Assembly: GCA_014621425.1 (NCBI GenBank)
Contig: JAANBB010000644.1
Location: 1 to 17,881, forward strand
Direction: 5' to 3'
Length of the DNA stretch: 17,881 nucleotides
From: Cylindrodendrum hubeiense
Lineage: Eukaryota; Ascomycota; Sordariomycetes; Hypocreales; Nectriaceae
The position numbers and the translations under genes were made by a program. This document shows, piece after piece, positions 1-8,237 of this stretch; the first letter of the stretch is position 1, and the number at the start of each line of letters is the position of its first letter. Below the pieces are notes generated by a model. The model made no database searches. It saw only the letters and a program-made list of their open reading frames with translations, and was not told the origin of the DNA.

Positions 1-1213
1 ACAGCAGCAGCCTTACGCAGATGACCGACGCCCGCCGATGCCTCCCGCCTATTCCTCGCAACCGCCTTCGCACGGGATCCAACCACCGTCGCGCCCCGAA
101 CCGTCGCCTCAGCCAAACCACCAGCAACTGCCTCCGAACCCCCCCGTACCGCACATCTCACCTCCGCCACAGCCCCCACAACACCCGCAGGCTGAGCGCC
201 GCCTGCATGACCCTCCGCCTCCTCCTCCCGTGGTACCAAAGACTGAACCCATGGAAAGACCACAGCCACCACTGCTCAATACGGATTCGGCCATCAAGAA
301 GCTGCCCCAGCGGAAGTCGCACAGCATCTTCACGCCCATCGAGGAGAACCGGTCCATCCTATCGCAGCACCTGGCCTCCTTTTCCTCTGAACCTATCAAG
401 ACTGAGTCGGCGGCCGCGGCTGCTGCGGCCAATGCTGCAAGTCGTGCACATTCGATCGATGTAGCCGCATTAAACCGCGCCAATCATAGTACTTCGTCGC
501 CTCCTATCCCACCGCGGGCCAACACCCATAACCAGGACAGGACGAGAACTACTTCCATGTCATCGATCCCGGAAACGACCCTGACTCCCCCATCGAGGTC
601 AAATAGTCTACAGGTGGTTGGGGGAGCTCGGCCACGGGGCCCCCGCCTAACGGTGCAGATTCCGGCTGGTGCTTCGGAAGCCGGAGGGAGTGAGACTGCC
701 GAGTCTAATTCGCCGCGAAATCCCGCCGAGACCACGACTCAACCGCCCCAACGGCATAATTCTCAATCATCTCTGGTGTTGCCTCCACCGTCTCCGTCTG
801 CCTCGGCACTGCTGTCTGCGGGAGCAACGGGCCCTCCGAATCCATTCGCCCGACCGCCTCCTCAGCAAACGGTAAATGGGGGGGACAATACGCCGGTGTC
901 GGCTCTGCCTTCGCGGTTCCTCAACAACGAATTTCTCCCCAGTCCCAGCAGCTTCTATCCCGATTGGAACTTTAGGGGGGGTGACAGCAATACTTTGCCC
1001 AGCCCGCTGAATTTTGCCACCCCTGTGGTTGGATCAGGGCCGAGCTTTTTGAGGGACGACGGCCCCCCTAATCCTGGTACAATCAACAACTCCAATTTGA
1101 GCGTCAGTACGACCAACACTACATCTGCAAAGCGAAAAACGCCAGAGTACGGTGCCACCAACCAAAGTGAGGCAGCGGAAGCAGCAGATGCGAAACGAGT
1201 GAAGGTCGAATGA
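1..1213 (+). CDS. rlmA: MADS-box transcription factor, RlmA/MEF2-like, C-terminal part (5' end outside window)
   Basis: The frame is open from base 2 to the TGA at 1211-1213, so this is the last ~403 residues of a larger protein whose N-terminus lies to the left. The visible part is a low-complexity activation region: it is rich in Pro, Gln and Ser at the start, has an Ala run near bases 412-440, and ends in a basic tail (KRKTPEYG, then AKRVKVE). Two blocks look like the conserved tail of Aspergillus RlmA: a SIFTPIEENRSILSQHL block near bases 334-375, and an FLPSPSSFYPDW block with LPSPLNFATPV near bases 930-1030. RlmA is a nuclear SRF/MEF2-type regulator of cell-wall integrity genes acting below the MAP kinase MpkA (family knowledge). 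The DNA-binding MADS domain is not in the window, so the name rests on tail similarity recalled from memory. Another proline-rich nuclear regulator is possible. Confidence 0.72.
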   Translation, partial: QQQPYADDRRPPMPPAYSSQPPSHGIQPPSRPEPSPQPNHQQLPPNPPVPHISPPPQPPQHPQAERRLHDPPPPPPVVPKTEPMERPQPPLLNTDSAIKKLPQRKSHSIFTPIEENRSILSQHLASFSSEPIKTESAAAAAAANAASRAHSIDVAALNRANHSTSSPPIPPRANTHNQDRTRTTSMSSIPETTLTPPSRSNSLQVVGGARPRGPRLTVQIPAGASEAGGSETAESNSPRNPAETTTQPPQRHNSQSSLVLPPPSPSASALLSAGATGPPNPFARPPPQQTVNGGDNTPVSALPSRFLNNEFLPSPSSFYPDWNFRGGDSNTLPSPLNFATPVVGSGPSFLRDDGPPNPGTINNSNLSVSTTNTTSAKRKTPEYGATNQSEAAEAADAKRVKVE

Positions 1214-1921
1214 TCCAAAACGACTTCATTGTTCCAATCTGTCTGTATTGATTCACGTTCTTGCAATTCGATGCTACAATTCCACTTTTCAAGCGTTCAG
1301 TCCTTCTTTGTTCCCAACCTCGGCTGCACACACGAGGGCTGGTCTCTGTTTGGCATGCTGTTGGTATTAGCATAGAGGCTCTTGCTTCACATTTCCTGAC
1401 CATTTCATATCTGTGCTTAGTATCTCAGTATCAGGATCGCATTTTCACTTCTCTTACCCTCCCAACCTCCAACCGAGGTGGGTAGCAATTTGTTTTCGAA
1501 TCTATTTTTATCTAGGAGAGGCGTTCATGACTAGTGGACTCTGCTTCTCTTTGATTCTGATACCTGGATGTTTTGAAGAAGCCTGGAGGGCTCGTTTGGA
1601 AGACTTGGGTTCGCGGCCAATCCGCATGGTGTATCTGTGACAGGATAAGGGAAATCGTTCGTGTTGGGACATGACTGACGCTAGGTTTGGTTTGCTATTT
1701 TTTCCGGTGTTGGGCGGGACTTGGGTAGATTATACCGGCAACGTCGATATTTCTTTTATAAATCTGTTGAGAAAATATTGGTTCATCTCTGACTTTGTCT
1801 TGGATTTTGCACACTGGTGATGTCCTGTTGATTTCCACATCGGCCTTGGCCTCCTTGACATGCAGTATTTGGTATCTAGTTATAACGAAGCCTGGATATT
1901 GTGGTATGCCTTCAAGTGGCA
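1214..1921. other. intergenic region between convergent genes (3' UTRs)
   Basis: This 708 bp interval separates the stop of the RlmA-like gene (+) from the stop of the PhzF-family gene (-), so it should hold both 3' UTRs and their polyadenylation signals. It is AT- and T-rich in places. Small open frames occur on both strands, but none shows a recognisable motif, a signal peptide or a splice-consistent extension. I see no RNA gene or repeat in it. Confidence 0.6.
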
Positions 1922-3020
1922 TTACTCAGGCAGTAAAAGAGTACCCTCTGTGACTGGCACCGCCTCTCCAGATAAGAATATGCTGGTCACGCCATTTCCA
2001 TGCTCATTCAGCACCACATCGATAATGATCTTGCTATCCCTTCCAATCTCTGACCCCTGGTCACTCACAAATCTGTATTGCCCATTTTTCTCACCATGTT
2101 GCAGTGCAAGATATGCGGTCAGAGCACAATTGCCGCTGCCACATGCCGGGTCTTCCAAGTTGATTGCAATCATACGAACACGAAGATGCTGGACCCTCTT
2201 GCCGCCCTCGACGTATGCATCTTCAGCCCGGTAGTACATGGTTCCGAGGAACGAGGGACCCCATCCGTCGTCTAATTCGGTCGCCTGGCTCTGGCTTGAG
2301 CTCACTGCAGCGAACAGTTGCGGCTGCTGGGTGAAATCGACAAGGGTGTAGGTGACCCCCTTGACGATCGACACTGCGGGATACGAGTTCTTCATAGACT
2401 CGAGTTCTGCACTGGTTTCAAAGCTGGGCTGGGTTTTGACAATGTTCTCCTTCGGGGTCTCGACGGAATGAAGATGGACATTGTGGGGGACCTCTGCGCA
2501 AACGGTTTGCTCCTCATGGTCATAGACGATCCCAACGGGCCCTGCCTTTGTGAGGAGTGTGAGCTTTGCGGGAGCAGTCTCCCTGTCGACGGAGATGCCG
2601 GCAAGCAGATTTCGGAATACGACGTGGCCAGTGCCAATCACTGGGTGGCCAGCAAATTGCATTTCGTTGACGGGGCTGAAGATGTTGATTGGGAACTGGC
2701 CTTCAGCGTTCTGGTCGTGCAGAAACACCGTCTCGGAAAAGTTGAATTCTCGCGCAATCATCTGCATTTCCTCGGGAGAAAACAAATCTTTCACCGACTT
2801 GACAACCGCGACCTGGTTTCCCTTGAACCTAGAATCACACGATCAGGGCCAGGGACACAACAGATGGATACGGTGCCCCATAGACATGGCGAAGCAGCAA
2901 AGCCGAGGGCGTACCTTTTGCGTGTAAAGACATCGACCGTCACTAGTGCGAGTCAGCCGCTATCCCACCCAAGCGCCGGGGAAGGGGGGTCCTACCGTAT
3001 GAGGTTTTGTGGTCCGACAT
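1922..3020 (-). CDS. PhzF-family isomerase/epimerase (phenazine biosynthesis-like protein)
   Basis: Three exons give 319 aa: 3020-2996, 2942-2915 and 2828-1922. The introns are 53 and 86 nt (gtagga..ctag and gtacgc..ctag). The two short upstream exons restore the family's N-terminus, MSDHKTSYVTVDVFTRKRF, running into KGNQVAVV; the start is the ATG at 3020. Family marks are FNFSETVF with the probable catalytic Glu50, FAGHPVIGTGH (about residues 76-86), and a C-terminal DPACGSGNCALTAYLA block. Both halves have the PhzF/diaminopimelate-epimerase-like fold, and the enzymes act by cofactor-free proton transfer. The physiological substrate is usually unknown in fungi, so I assign no reaction. About 300 residues is normal for the family. 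There is no signal peptide, so it is probably cytosolic. It lies head-to-tail with the nitronate monooxygenase on the same strand, 447 bp apart. Family call sure; substrate unknown. Confidence 0.9.
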
Positions 3021-3467
3021 CTTGACAGTGGCAGGATTGGTTGAGATTGACTCGGCTTGTTTTTGTTGAACTTGGTGACGGGGAAAATGGGTGGACTGAA
3101 ATTTAGAGCTCCCGGAATGAATGATTCTTCATATACACCGCTGAGAACTGAGGGCGAGCGGACGCGTCACTATAAGCTCGAGGTGGTGGATCACAGCTGT
3201 GACTGTCCGAAAGATAAGTCTCACTCCGAATTGTCCGAGGAACAGTCCGTGTCCGAGAACATGGATCGAGGACCCGCAACCCCACCCATGTATCGTGGAG
3301 CACCACATAGGATACAGTAACCGATTGATTACAGGTCAGTCTGGTTGGTAAATCCCGAGACGTTATACCTGGATTGAATTCCGTCATCTGTCTTTCCATC
3401 GTAGAACACCGTTTACAAAAAGGGAGATCGGTCAGTGACTCAGTGATGACGCAGCTGCCATGACCAT
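3021..3467 (-). promoter_or_regulatory. upstream region of the PhzF-family gene with a TCCG cluster
   Basis: This 447 bp region lies between the end of the nitronate monooxygenase and the start of the PhzF gene, both read leftward. It should carry the monooxygenase 3' end and the phzF promoter. Five TCCG tetramers occur at 3206, 3225, 3234, 3246 and 3252, within 50 bp and about 186-235 bp upstream of the phzF ATG. One is part of ACTCCGA (3223-3229). CGG/CCG triplets are the usual half sites of Zn(II)2Cys6 regulators. That they are bound by the nearby C6 factor is inference. Confidence 0.4.
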
Positions 3468-4571
3468 CTACAAGTTGCTCTCTGGGACTATCATGCCCAG
3501 CCTGTCCTTCAAAACAGTTTCGGCCTCTTTCTCGATTCTCTGGACCAGCTCCTCGCACGTCGGTATGTCGTGGATCAGGCCGATGACCTGCCCCGTTGTC
3601 CAGACCTGTTCGCCGGTTATCAGTGATTACACGCCATAGGATACGCCGCAACTTACCCCAAACTCGGCATCGCCATTTTCAAACACCTTCTTGCCCCGTT
3701 TCCCGTTCACCAACGGGGCGATCTCTTCGAAGTTGCCGGTCTTGCTCGCCTGCTCGACCTTGAGCGCCTCCAGGGCTACCTCGTTCTTGTACAGACGGGA
3801 CGTGTTCCTCCATCGCCGTAGCAGCAGGACCGTGTCGGTCTCTTGGGACTGGACGATTTTCTGCTTGATGTTCTCGTGGACGGGGGCCTCTTTTGTGCAC
3901 AGAAAGCGGGTGCCCATGTTGATGCCAGAGGCTCCGAGACACAATGCTGCCGCCAACCCCCAGCCGTCTGCAAATCCGCCACTGGCGATGAAGGGGACTT
4001 TTAATACCTGGCGAGCCTTGCTCAAGAGCACCAGGTTAGTGATGTCACTTTCGCCAATATGGCCGGCGCACTCAAAGCCATCGATGCTCAGAAAGTCAAC
4101 GCCGAGCTTCTGCGCGCTCTGGGCATGGCGTATGCTCGTACACTTGTGAAGAACCGTGACGCCGGCGTCCTTGAGCTGGCTGATGATGGGCCCCGGCGAG
4201 TTGCCGGCTGTTTCGACTATGCCGATGCCCTCGTCGATGGCGGCCTGCGCGTACGCATGGTAGTCTGGCGGCACTACGCTGGGGAGCAGGGTGATGTTCA
4301 CGGCGAAGGGGTTCGCGGTGAGGCGGCGGCAGCGCTGGATCTCGTCGCGCAGCGCAGCAGGAGTTGGGAAGTTGAGGGCGGTGATGGTGCCGAGACCGCC
4401 GGCGTTGGACACGGCCGATGCCATCTGGGCGGTGCCGACGTGCATCATACCGCCCTGGATGACGGGCACTGCAAGTAAAGTTAGCCCAGATCGACAACAT
4501 GGCATGGGAGAATGGTGAAGCTGAATACCCTTGATGCCCAATCTACGTGTCAATTCCGTGGCGATTGTCAT
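3468..4571 (-). CDS. nitronate monooxygenase (2-nitropropane dioxygenase family, FMN-dependent)
   Basis: Exons 4571-4529, 4468-3657 and 3605-3468 give 330 aa, with introns of 60 and 51 nt (gtattc..ttgcag and gtaagt..aacag). The first exon encodes MTIATELTRRLGIK, joining to VPVIQGGMM, the usual start of the TIM barrel. The barrel includes NAGGLGTI, NPFAVNITLLP, a GFECAGHIGE block with the likely catalytic His151, and the FMN-phosphate segment ASGGFADG..GASGINMGTRF. The third exon supplies VWTTGQVIGLIHDIPTCEELV, the expected C-terminal helix region; without it the protein would end in a short unrelated tail. The enzyme oxidises alkyl nitronates such as propionate-3-nitronate with O2 through a flavin (family knowledge). 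It is probably soluble. It is divergent from the decarboxylase across 544 bp and tandem with the PhzF gene. The natural substrate here is not shown by the sequence. Confidence 0.92.
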
Positions 4572-5115
4572 CTTCGCCAGTTTCTAATCGGTCAGTCTCT
4601 GGGGAACAGGTCTAAGTGACGGCACCACGCATAGCTCAATCAAGGGGCCGCGCTGTTACCGAAGCGTGAGCCGAGCATCCACGGCCTTGTTAGCGGGGGT
4701 TGTCAGATTTAGAAAGCCAGCCGAGGTGGATCGAGTATCGGCGACTCGGAGTTCGACACGGCGTGTTCGGAGTGGGACGAATTAGCGCGCCGTCTCCCAC
4801 GCATCCCGGCGACGCCGGCCATGTCCGCATCTCCGCGCGCCGACCACCTCAGTGAAACCGCTGCTTAAGAGAGGATTCGATAGCTTTCTCCGGTCCCAGT
4901 TTTCATGTCAATCTCGGTTTTAGTGTCAATGGTAGGGCGAAAGGGCGAAAGTGAACATCCGGTATGGGCGAATGATGAGCGTAAGGGAAGATGGTGTGCT
5001 CGTTCTAAAGGGCGAGGATTACTATAAGAACCACTCACTGCATATGCCTCAATATTCAATAATCATTCCATAATTGATATTTCCTTGATCCCTACGCTTC
5101 TCACTATAACTCACC
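4572..5115. promoter_or_regulatory. bidirectional promoter region between nitronate monooxygenase and decarboxylase
   Basis: This 544 bp region separates two divergent starts. Near the decarboxylase there is a TATA-like TATAAGA at 5023-5029, 87 nt before the ATG, followed by an AT-rich leader and a good start context (tcaccATGA). The part at 4690-4840 is rich in CGG/CCG triplets. The 7-mer TCGGAGT occurs twice in the same orientation, at 4746-4752 and 4767-4773, exactly 21 bp apart. The first copy sits in the near-palindrome ACTCGGAGT. A short direct repeat GGGCGAAA lies at about 4936-4951. These are candidate regulator sites; binding is not shown. Confidence 0.45.
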
Positions 5116-6873
5116 ATGAATAACGAGATCCCTTTAGCCGACTACCTGTTCCAGCGACTGGCCCAACTTGGTGTCGGATCTGTCCATGGTGTTCCAGGCG
5201 ATTATACCCTTACCCTGTTGGATTCTGTTGAACCGGCGGGTCTGAACTGGGTAGGGAACGCGAATGAGCTCAATTCTGGCTACGCAGCAGATGCCTATGC
5301 AAGGATCAAAGGAATCTCCGCGCTCGTCACTTCCTTCGGCGTAGGAGAGCTCTCGGCGATAAATGCCGTCGGAGGCGCATATGCAGAGAAGGCTCCCGTG
5401 GTTCACATTGTCGGGACAACTCCCGTGGCTGCTCAAAATGCAGGTGCATGCCTGCATCACTCGCTGGGCGACGGCAATTTCAGGGTCTTCGCAAACATGT
5501 ACAAGTCGGTGACGGTGGCGCAAGCCAACCTGATCGATGCGAAAGAGGCTCCTCGCTTGATTGACATGGTGTTGAGGGAGTGTATATTGCAGAGTCGACC
5601 GGTTTATATCGAAGTCCCCACCGACATGGTCGGCGCCCTGGTGGCAGCTCCCACGGGGTTGATCGATCTTTCCACCCCTGGATATAGCAAGCTTCTCGAG
5701 GATGAGATGGTCGACAAGCTTCTTGAGAAGATCCAGCAAGCAAAGCGACCCATGATTTTCGTGGATGGCTTCGCAGCACGATTCGACATTCGGGGTGACC
5801 TGAACGAGTTGATCCGCCGTACAGCTTTCCCGACGTTGACGACACCCTTTGGCAAGAGCCTGGTAAATGAAAAATTGCCCAATTTCCATGGCGTCTATAT
5901 TGGGCTCGTGGGTAGCCCGGAACATTCAGCTTGGGTCAAGAGTCGCGACTTGGTGCTTCACTTTGGACCTCTCCCCTCCGATGTCAATACGTTTGGCTTT
6001 ACCGCCTCTCCCAATGCTGAAGCTACCGTCACGTTAGAGGCGGATACGATCACTATCGGCAGCACATCTGCGAGCCCAACTAAACACCACGGAATACGCA
6101 TCAAGTCTCTCCTGGAAAAGCTTGTGGCAAAGCTGGACGGAGTCAAACTTGCGGTTGCCGAGCCATTTCCAGAAAACCCAGAAGACCCGAGACAACTCTT
6201 GAAATCCTTGCCCACGCCAGCTAGCGATTCTATAGTTGACCAGTATTCATTTTGGTTGCGAATTTCTGAGTTCTTTCGGCCTGGAGACATCATCCTTACG
6301 GAAACGGGCACAGCCTCGTATGGAGGGCAATCATTCGTCCTCCCTGAAGATACGATGCTCATAAACTCGTCAATTTGGTTGTCTATCGGGTACATGTTGG
6401 CCGCTTCACAGGGTGTCTCTCTGGCACAAAGAGAAATGGTCAAAGAAGGAACTCGGCGTCCAGGTCGGACCATCCTCTTTGAGGGAGAGGGCAGTCTTCA
6501 GATGTCTGCGCAGTCTATCAGCGACATCATCAGGAACAGACTCGACGTCACCATAATCGTCGTCAACAACAACGGCTACACGATCGAGCGGATGATTCAT
6601 GGATTCAACGCCAGCTATAACAATGTGCAGCCCTGGCGTAATCTGGAAGCGCCGAGCTATTTTGGAGCTCCCGAGAATGACCCGTCGTACCCGGTGACGA
6701 CAAGAAAGGCCCATAATTGGGGTGAACTGGAATCTGTGCTCGCGGACCCTTTGATTCAACAAGGCAAGGGGCTGAACATGGTTGAGGTTTTTATGAACAT
6801 AGATGACGCTCCTGTGTCTCTCAAGAAATTCGGCGCATACCTGGCCGTGAGAAACAGCAAAGGCCAATCTTGA
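5116..6873 (+). CDS. thiamine-diphosphate decarboxylase, pyruvate decarboxylase family
   Basis: A single exon encodes 585 aa, slightly longer than the ~565 of yeast enzymes. The three TPP-enzyme domains are visible: an N-terminal pyrimidine-binding domain (about 1-185), a central domain (about 195-345) and a C-terminal pyrophosphate-binding domain (about 370-560). Active-site residues are Asp29 (GVPGDY), the cofactor-activating Glu51 (NANELNSGYAADAYAR), the paired His114-His115 (LHHSLGDG) and Glu491 (NNNGYTIE). The metal-binding loop reads GEGSLQ (residues 457-462) instead of the usual GDGS, an Asp-to-Glu change at a Mg2+ ligand. The family converts 2-oxoacids (pyruvate, or phenyl- or indolepyruvate in some members) to aldehydes and CO2. 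The sequence differs clearly from the housekeeping fungal enzyme as I remember it (for example NANEL rather than NCNEL), so this may be a paralogue with another oxoacid substrate. It is cytosolic by lack of signals. Confidence 0.93.
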   Translation: MNNEIPLADYLFQRLAQLGVGSVHGVPGDYTLTLLDSVEPAGLNWVGNANELNSGYAADAYARIKGISALVTSFGVGELSAINAVGGAYAEKAPVVHIVGTTPVAAQNAGACLHHSLGDGNFRVFANMYKSVTVAQANLIDAKEAPRLIDMVLRECILQSRPVYIEVPTDMVGALVAAPTGLIDLSTPGYSKLLEDEMVDKLLEKIQQAKRPMIFVDGFAARFDIRGDLNELIRRTAFPTLTTPFGKSLVNEKLPNFHGVYIGLVGSPEHSAWVKSRDLVLHFGPLPSDVNTFGFTASPNAEATVTLEADTITIGSTSASPTKHHGIRIKSLLEKLVAKLDGVKLAVAEPFPENPEDPRQLLKSLPTPASDSIVDQYSFWLRISEFFRPGDIILTETGTASYGGQSFVLPEDTMLINSSIWLSIGYMLAASQGVSLAQREMVKEGTRRPGRTILFEGEGSLQMSAQSISDIIRNRLDVTIIVVNNNGYTIERMIHGFNASYNNVQPWRNLEAPSYFGAPENDPSYPVTTRKAHNWGELESVLADPLIQQGKGLNMVEVFMNIDDAPVSLKKFGAYLAVRNSKGQS

Positions 6874-6914
6874 CAGGGTTAGCATGTCGGAAACAGTGTA
6901 CTCGTATGTTTTGA

Positions 6915-6947
6915 AATAAAGATGTATTGATTATCTTGATAGATAAT
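6915..6947 (+). terminator. polyadenylation signal and small hairpin after the decarboxylase
   Basis: A canonical AATAAA lies at 6915-6920, 42 nt after the stop. Close behind is a perfect 7-bp inverted repeat, ATTATCT (6930-6936) and AGATAAT (6941-6947), around a tgat loop. The hexamer is consistent with cleavage and polyadenylation of the decarboxylase mRNA; the role of the hairpin is unknown. Confidence 0.5.
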
Positions 6948-7179
6948 GATTTAAACATGTTCCCCTCTTCGATTTTCTATCAATTATCTGACTCCTGCAG
7001 TGTGCTTACTGAGCTGCCAGGTTTGTCTTCCTGATACTTCTGGAGATCCACTGCTTAATGGGACGACACGCTTGGTTATCCACACGCTCGGCGTGGCAGC
7101 AGACACGCATGGTCGCCTTTTCCGCCAGTCTATATCCGAGCGACTTTGCCGCTCGTATTCTCGTGTTAATCTCATTCGG

Positions 7180-7208
7180 GAAGAGCGCCAGAACATTTCT
7201 GGCTCTTC
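7180..7208. repeat. imperfect hairpin, 12-bp stem
   Basis: GAAGAG (7180-7185) and CCAGAA (7188-7193) pair with TTCTGG (7197-7202) and CTCTTC (7203-7208). A 2-nt bulge (7186-7187) lies on one side and the loop is cat. Function unknown. Confidence 0.6.
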
Positions 7209-7505
7209 GAGGCCAGTTGCAGGATGGTATGAGGCTTAAATGAGGGGGGGCTTTTATCTGCTGGCACCGTTGTATTGTGGCCATATTTTTCAAAGCCGGC
7301 TGGGCGGCGGTTTGCATAGGCGGTTATCGGACCGGCGATAAGCATACTACGTAGCATAGATCCCACTATTTTTTAAGGTGCGATTATAGTCTTCGCGCTA
7401 GTGGCAGGGATCAGGTAGGTTATCTTTCGAAAGGTACTTATAAGGTAGCATTATCGGTGCAGATCGCTTGCTACTTGCCGATTCGAGCATGCAAGCCGCA
7501 AGCCA

Positions 7506-7522
7506 CGTTCTTGACAAGAACG
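7506..7522. repeat. 17-bp palindrome
   Basis: CGTTCTTG (7506-7513) and CAAGAACG (7515-7522) are perfect reverse complements around a single A. This could be a site for a dimeric DNA-binding protein, or chance. There is no gene immediately next to it. Confidence 0.6.
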
Positions 7523-7981
7523 ACATGGGCCGATGCCACAATACGAAATGCGCACACGGCAATCCGCTACCCCATCCGGCAGGTGAGGCGACGGGGGCCG
7601 TAAAAGGTTGCTTTGCATGATGCGCAGCCGGGCCAAGCGAAGGGCCGGCGCGGAAATGGATCGATTTACTCCGCTACAGGACCATGTTTCACATATTAGT
7701 TCCCTCTTAAGACAGTAGGACCGTCTTGGCACCAAACGATAAATGCAAAAGTCCTTGGAATTGGAGAATCACGCTGGTAGCCGCTCGGCTTGCCATGGAT
7801 GGGGCAACCCGGCCTATCCGCCAGCGCGTGCCTAAACAAACAAGGCAGGTCGTCCTAGTGTGGGCCATTGATTAGCTGACGCAAGATCCATACTCCCGCA
7901 GTACCGTTGCCGATCTGCGGAATATGTCCACCGAGCTTTAATCCTGATTGGCGCAGGTCCGTATGCGCCGAGAATTATCTG

Positions 7982-8085
7982 GTTTAGGAAGGTTGATTTC
8001 CAAGTCTAGTAGTTCTCTTTGATTGATTGGAGCAGTTGTAATTCCGCGTTGAAATACATCTCCTTTAGGAAGGCTGGTTTCCAGG
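7982..8085 (+). repeat. pair of ~22-bp near-direct repeats
   Basis: TTTAGGAAGGTTGATTTCC (from 7982) recurs as TTTAGGAAGGCTGGTTTCC (from 8064), 82 bp apart, with two mismatches in 19. The pair lies about 150-255 bp upstream of the metalloprotease start. It could be a duplicated promoter element. Confidence 0.5.
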
Positions 8086-8123
8086 TACGCGGAATGCACT
8101 GCGTATTGCTACGAGAAGTCGAC

Positions 8124-8130
8124 TATAAAG
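8124..8130 (+). promoter_or_regulatory. TATA box of the metalloprotease gene
   Basis: TATAAAG lies 108 nt before the ATG at 8238. It is followed by a CT-rich leader (about 8169-8225), a common fungal core-promoter arrangement. Confidence 0.5.
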
Positions 8131-8237
8131 CCGTCATCGGCAAGCTGTTGAATAGTATTCTCCAGACAGCTTTGGCAGTTTACTCCTCTCTCTTCATATC
8201 ATCCTCAGTACCAGTCTTCACCATCTGATTCGGCACC

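Larger units (their letters stand above)
6948..8237. other. gene-poor interval with inverted repeats, ending in the metalloprotease promoter
   Basis: No open frame in this ~1.3 kb has a recognisable motif or a splice-consistent extension. Structure is present: a 12-bp stem with a 2-nt bulge at 7180-7208, a 17-bp palindrome at 7506-7522, an 8-bp CTACGTAG palindrome near 7347, and a pair of ~22 bp near-direct repeats at 7982 and 8064. The last ~250 bp should be the promoter of the metalloprotease, with TATAAAG at 8124-8130 and a pyrimidine-rich leader just before the ATG. It could be decayed mobile DNA, but no transposase or terminal repeats can be shown. Confidence 0.45.

Noticed and set aside
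2318..3025. Long + strand open frame of 235 codons opposite the PhzF gene
   Set aside because: It is the antisense shadow of PhzF exons that show conserved motifs and correct splicing; the + frame has no recognisable domain.
3103..3651. Minus-strand open frame of 182 codons at the end of the monooxygenase
   Set aside because: It overlaps the last exon of the nitronate monooxygenase in another frame; the spliced frame gives the family C-terminus.
4059..4478. Open frames on the + strand within the monooxygenase locus
   Set aside because: They lie opposite conserved TIM-barrel sequence and have no motif of their own.
5134..5925. 263-codon minus-strand open frame opposite the decarboxylase
   Set aside because: Antisense shadow of a clear thiamine-diphosphate enzyme.
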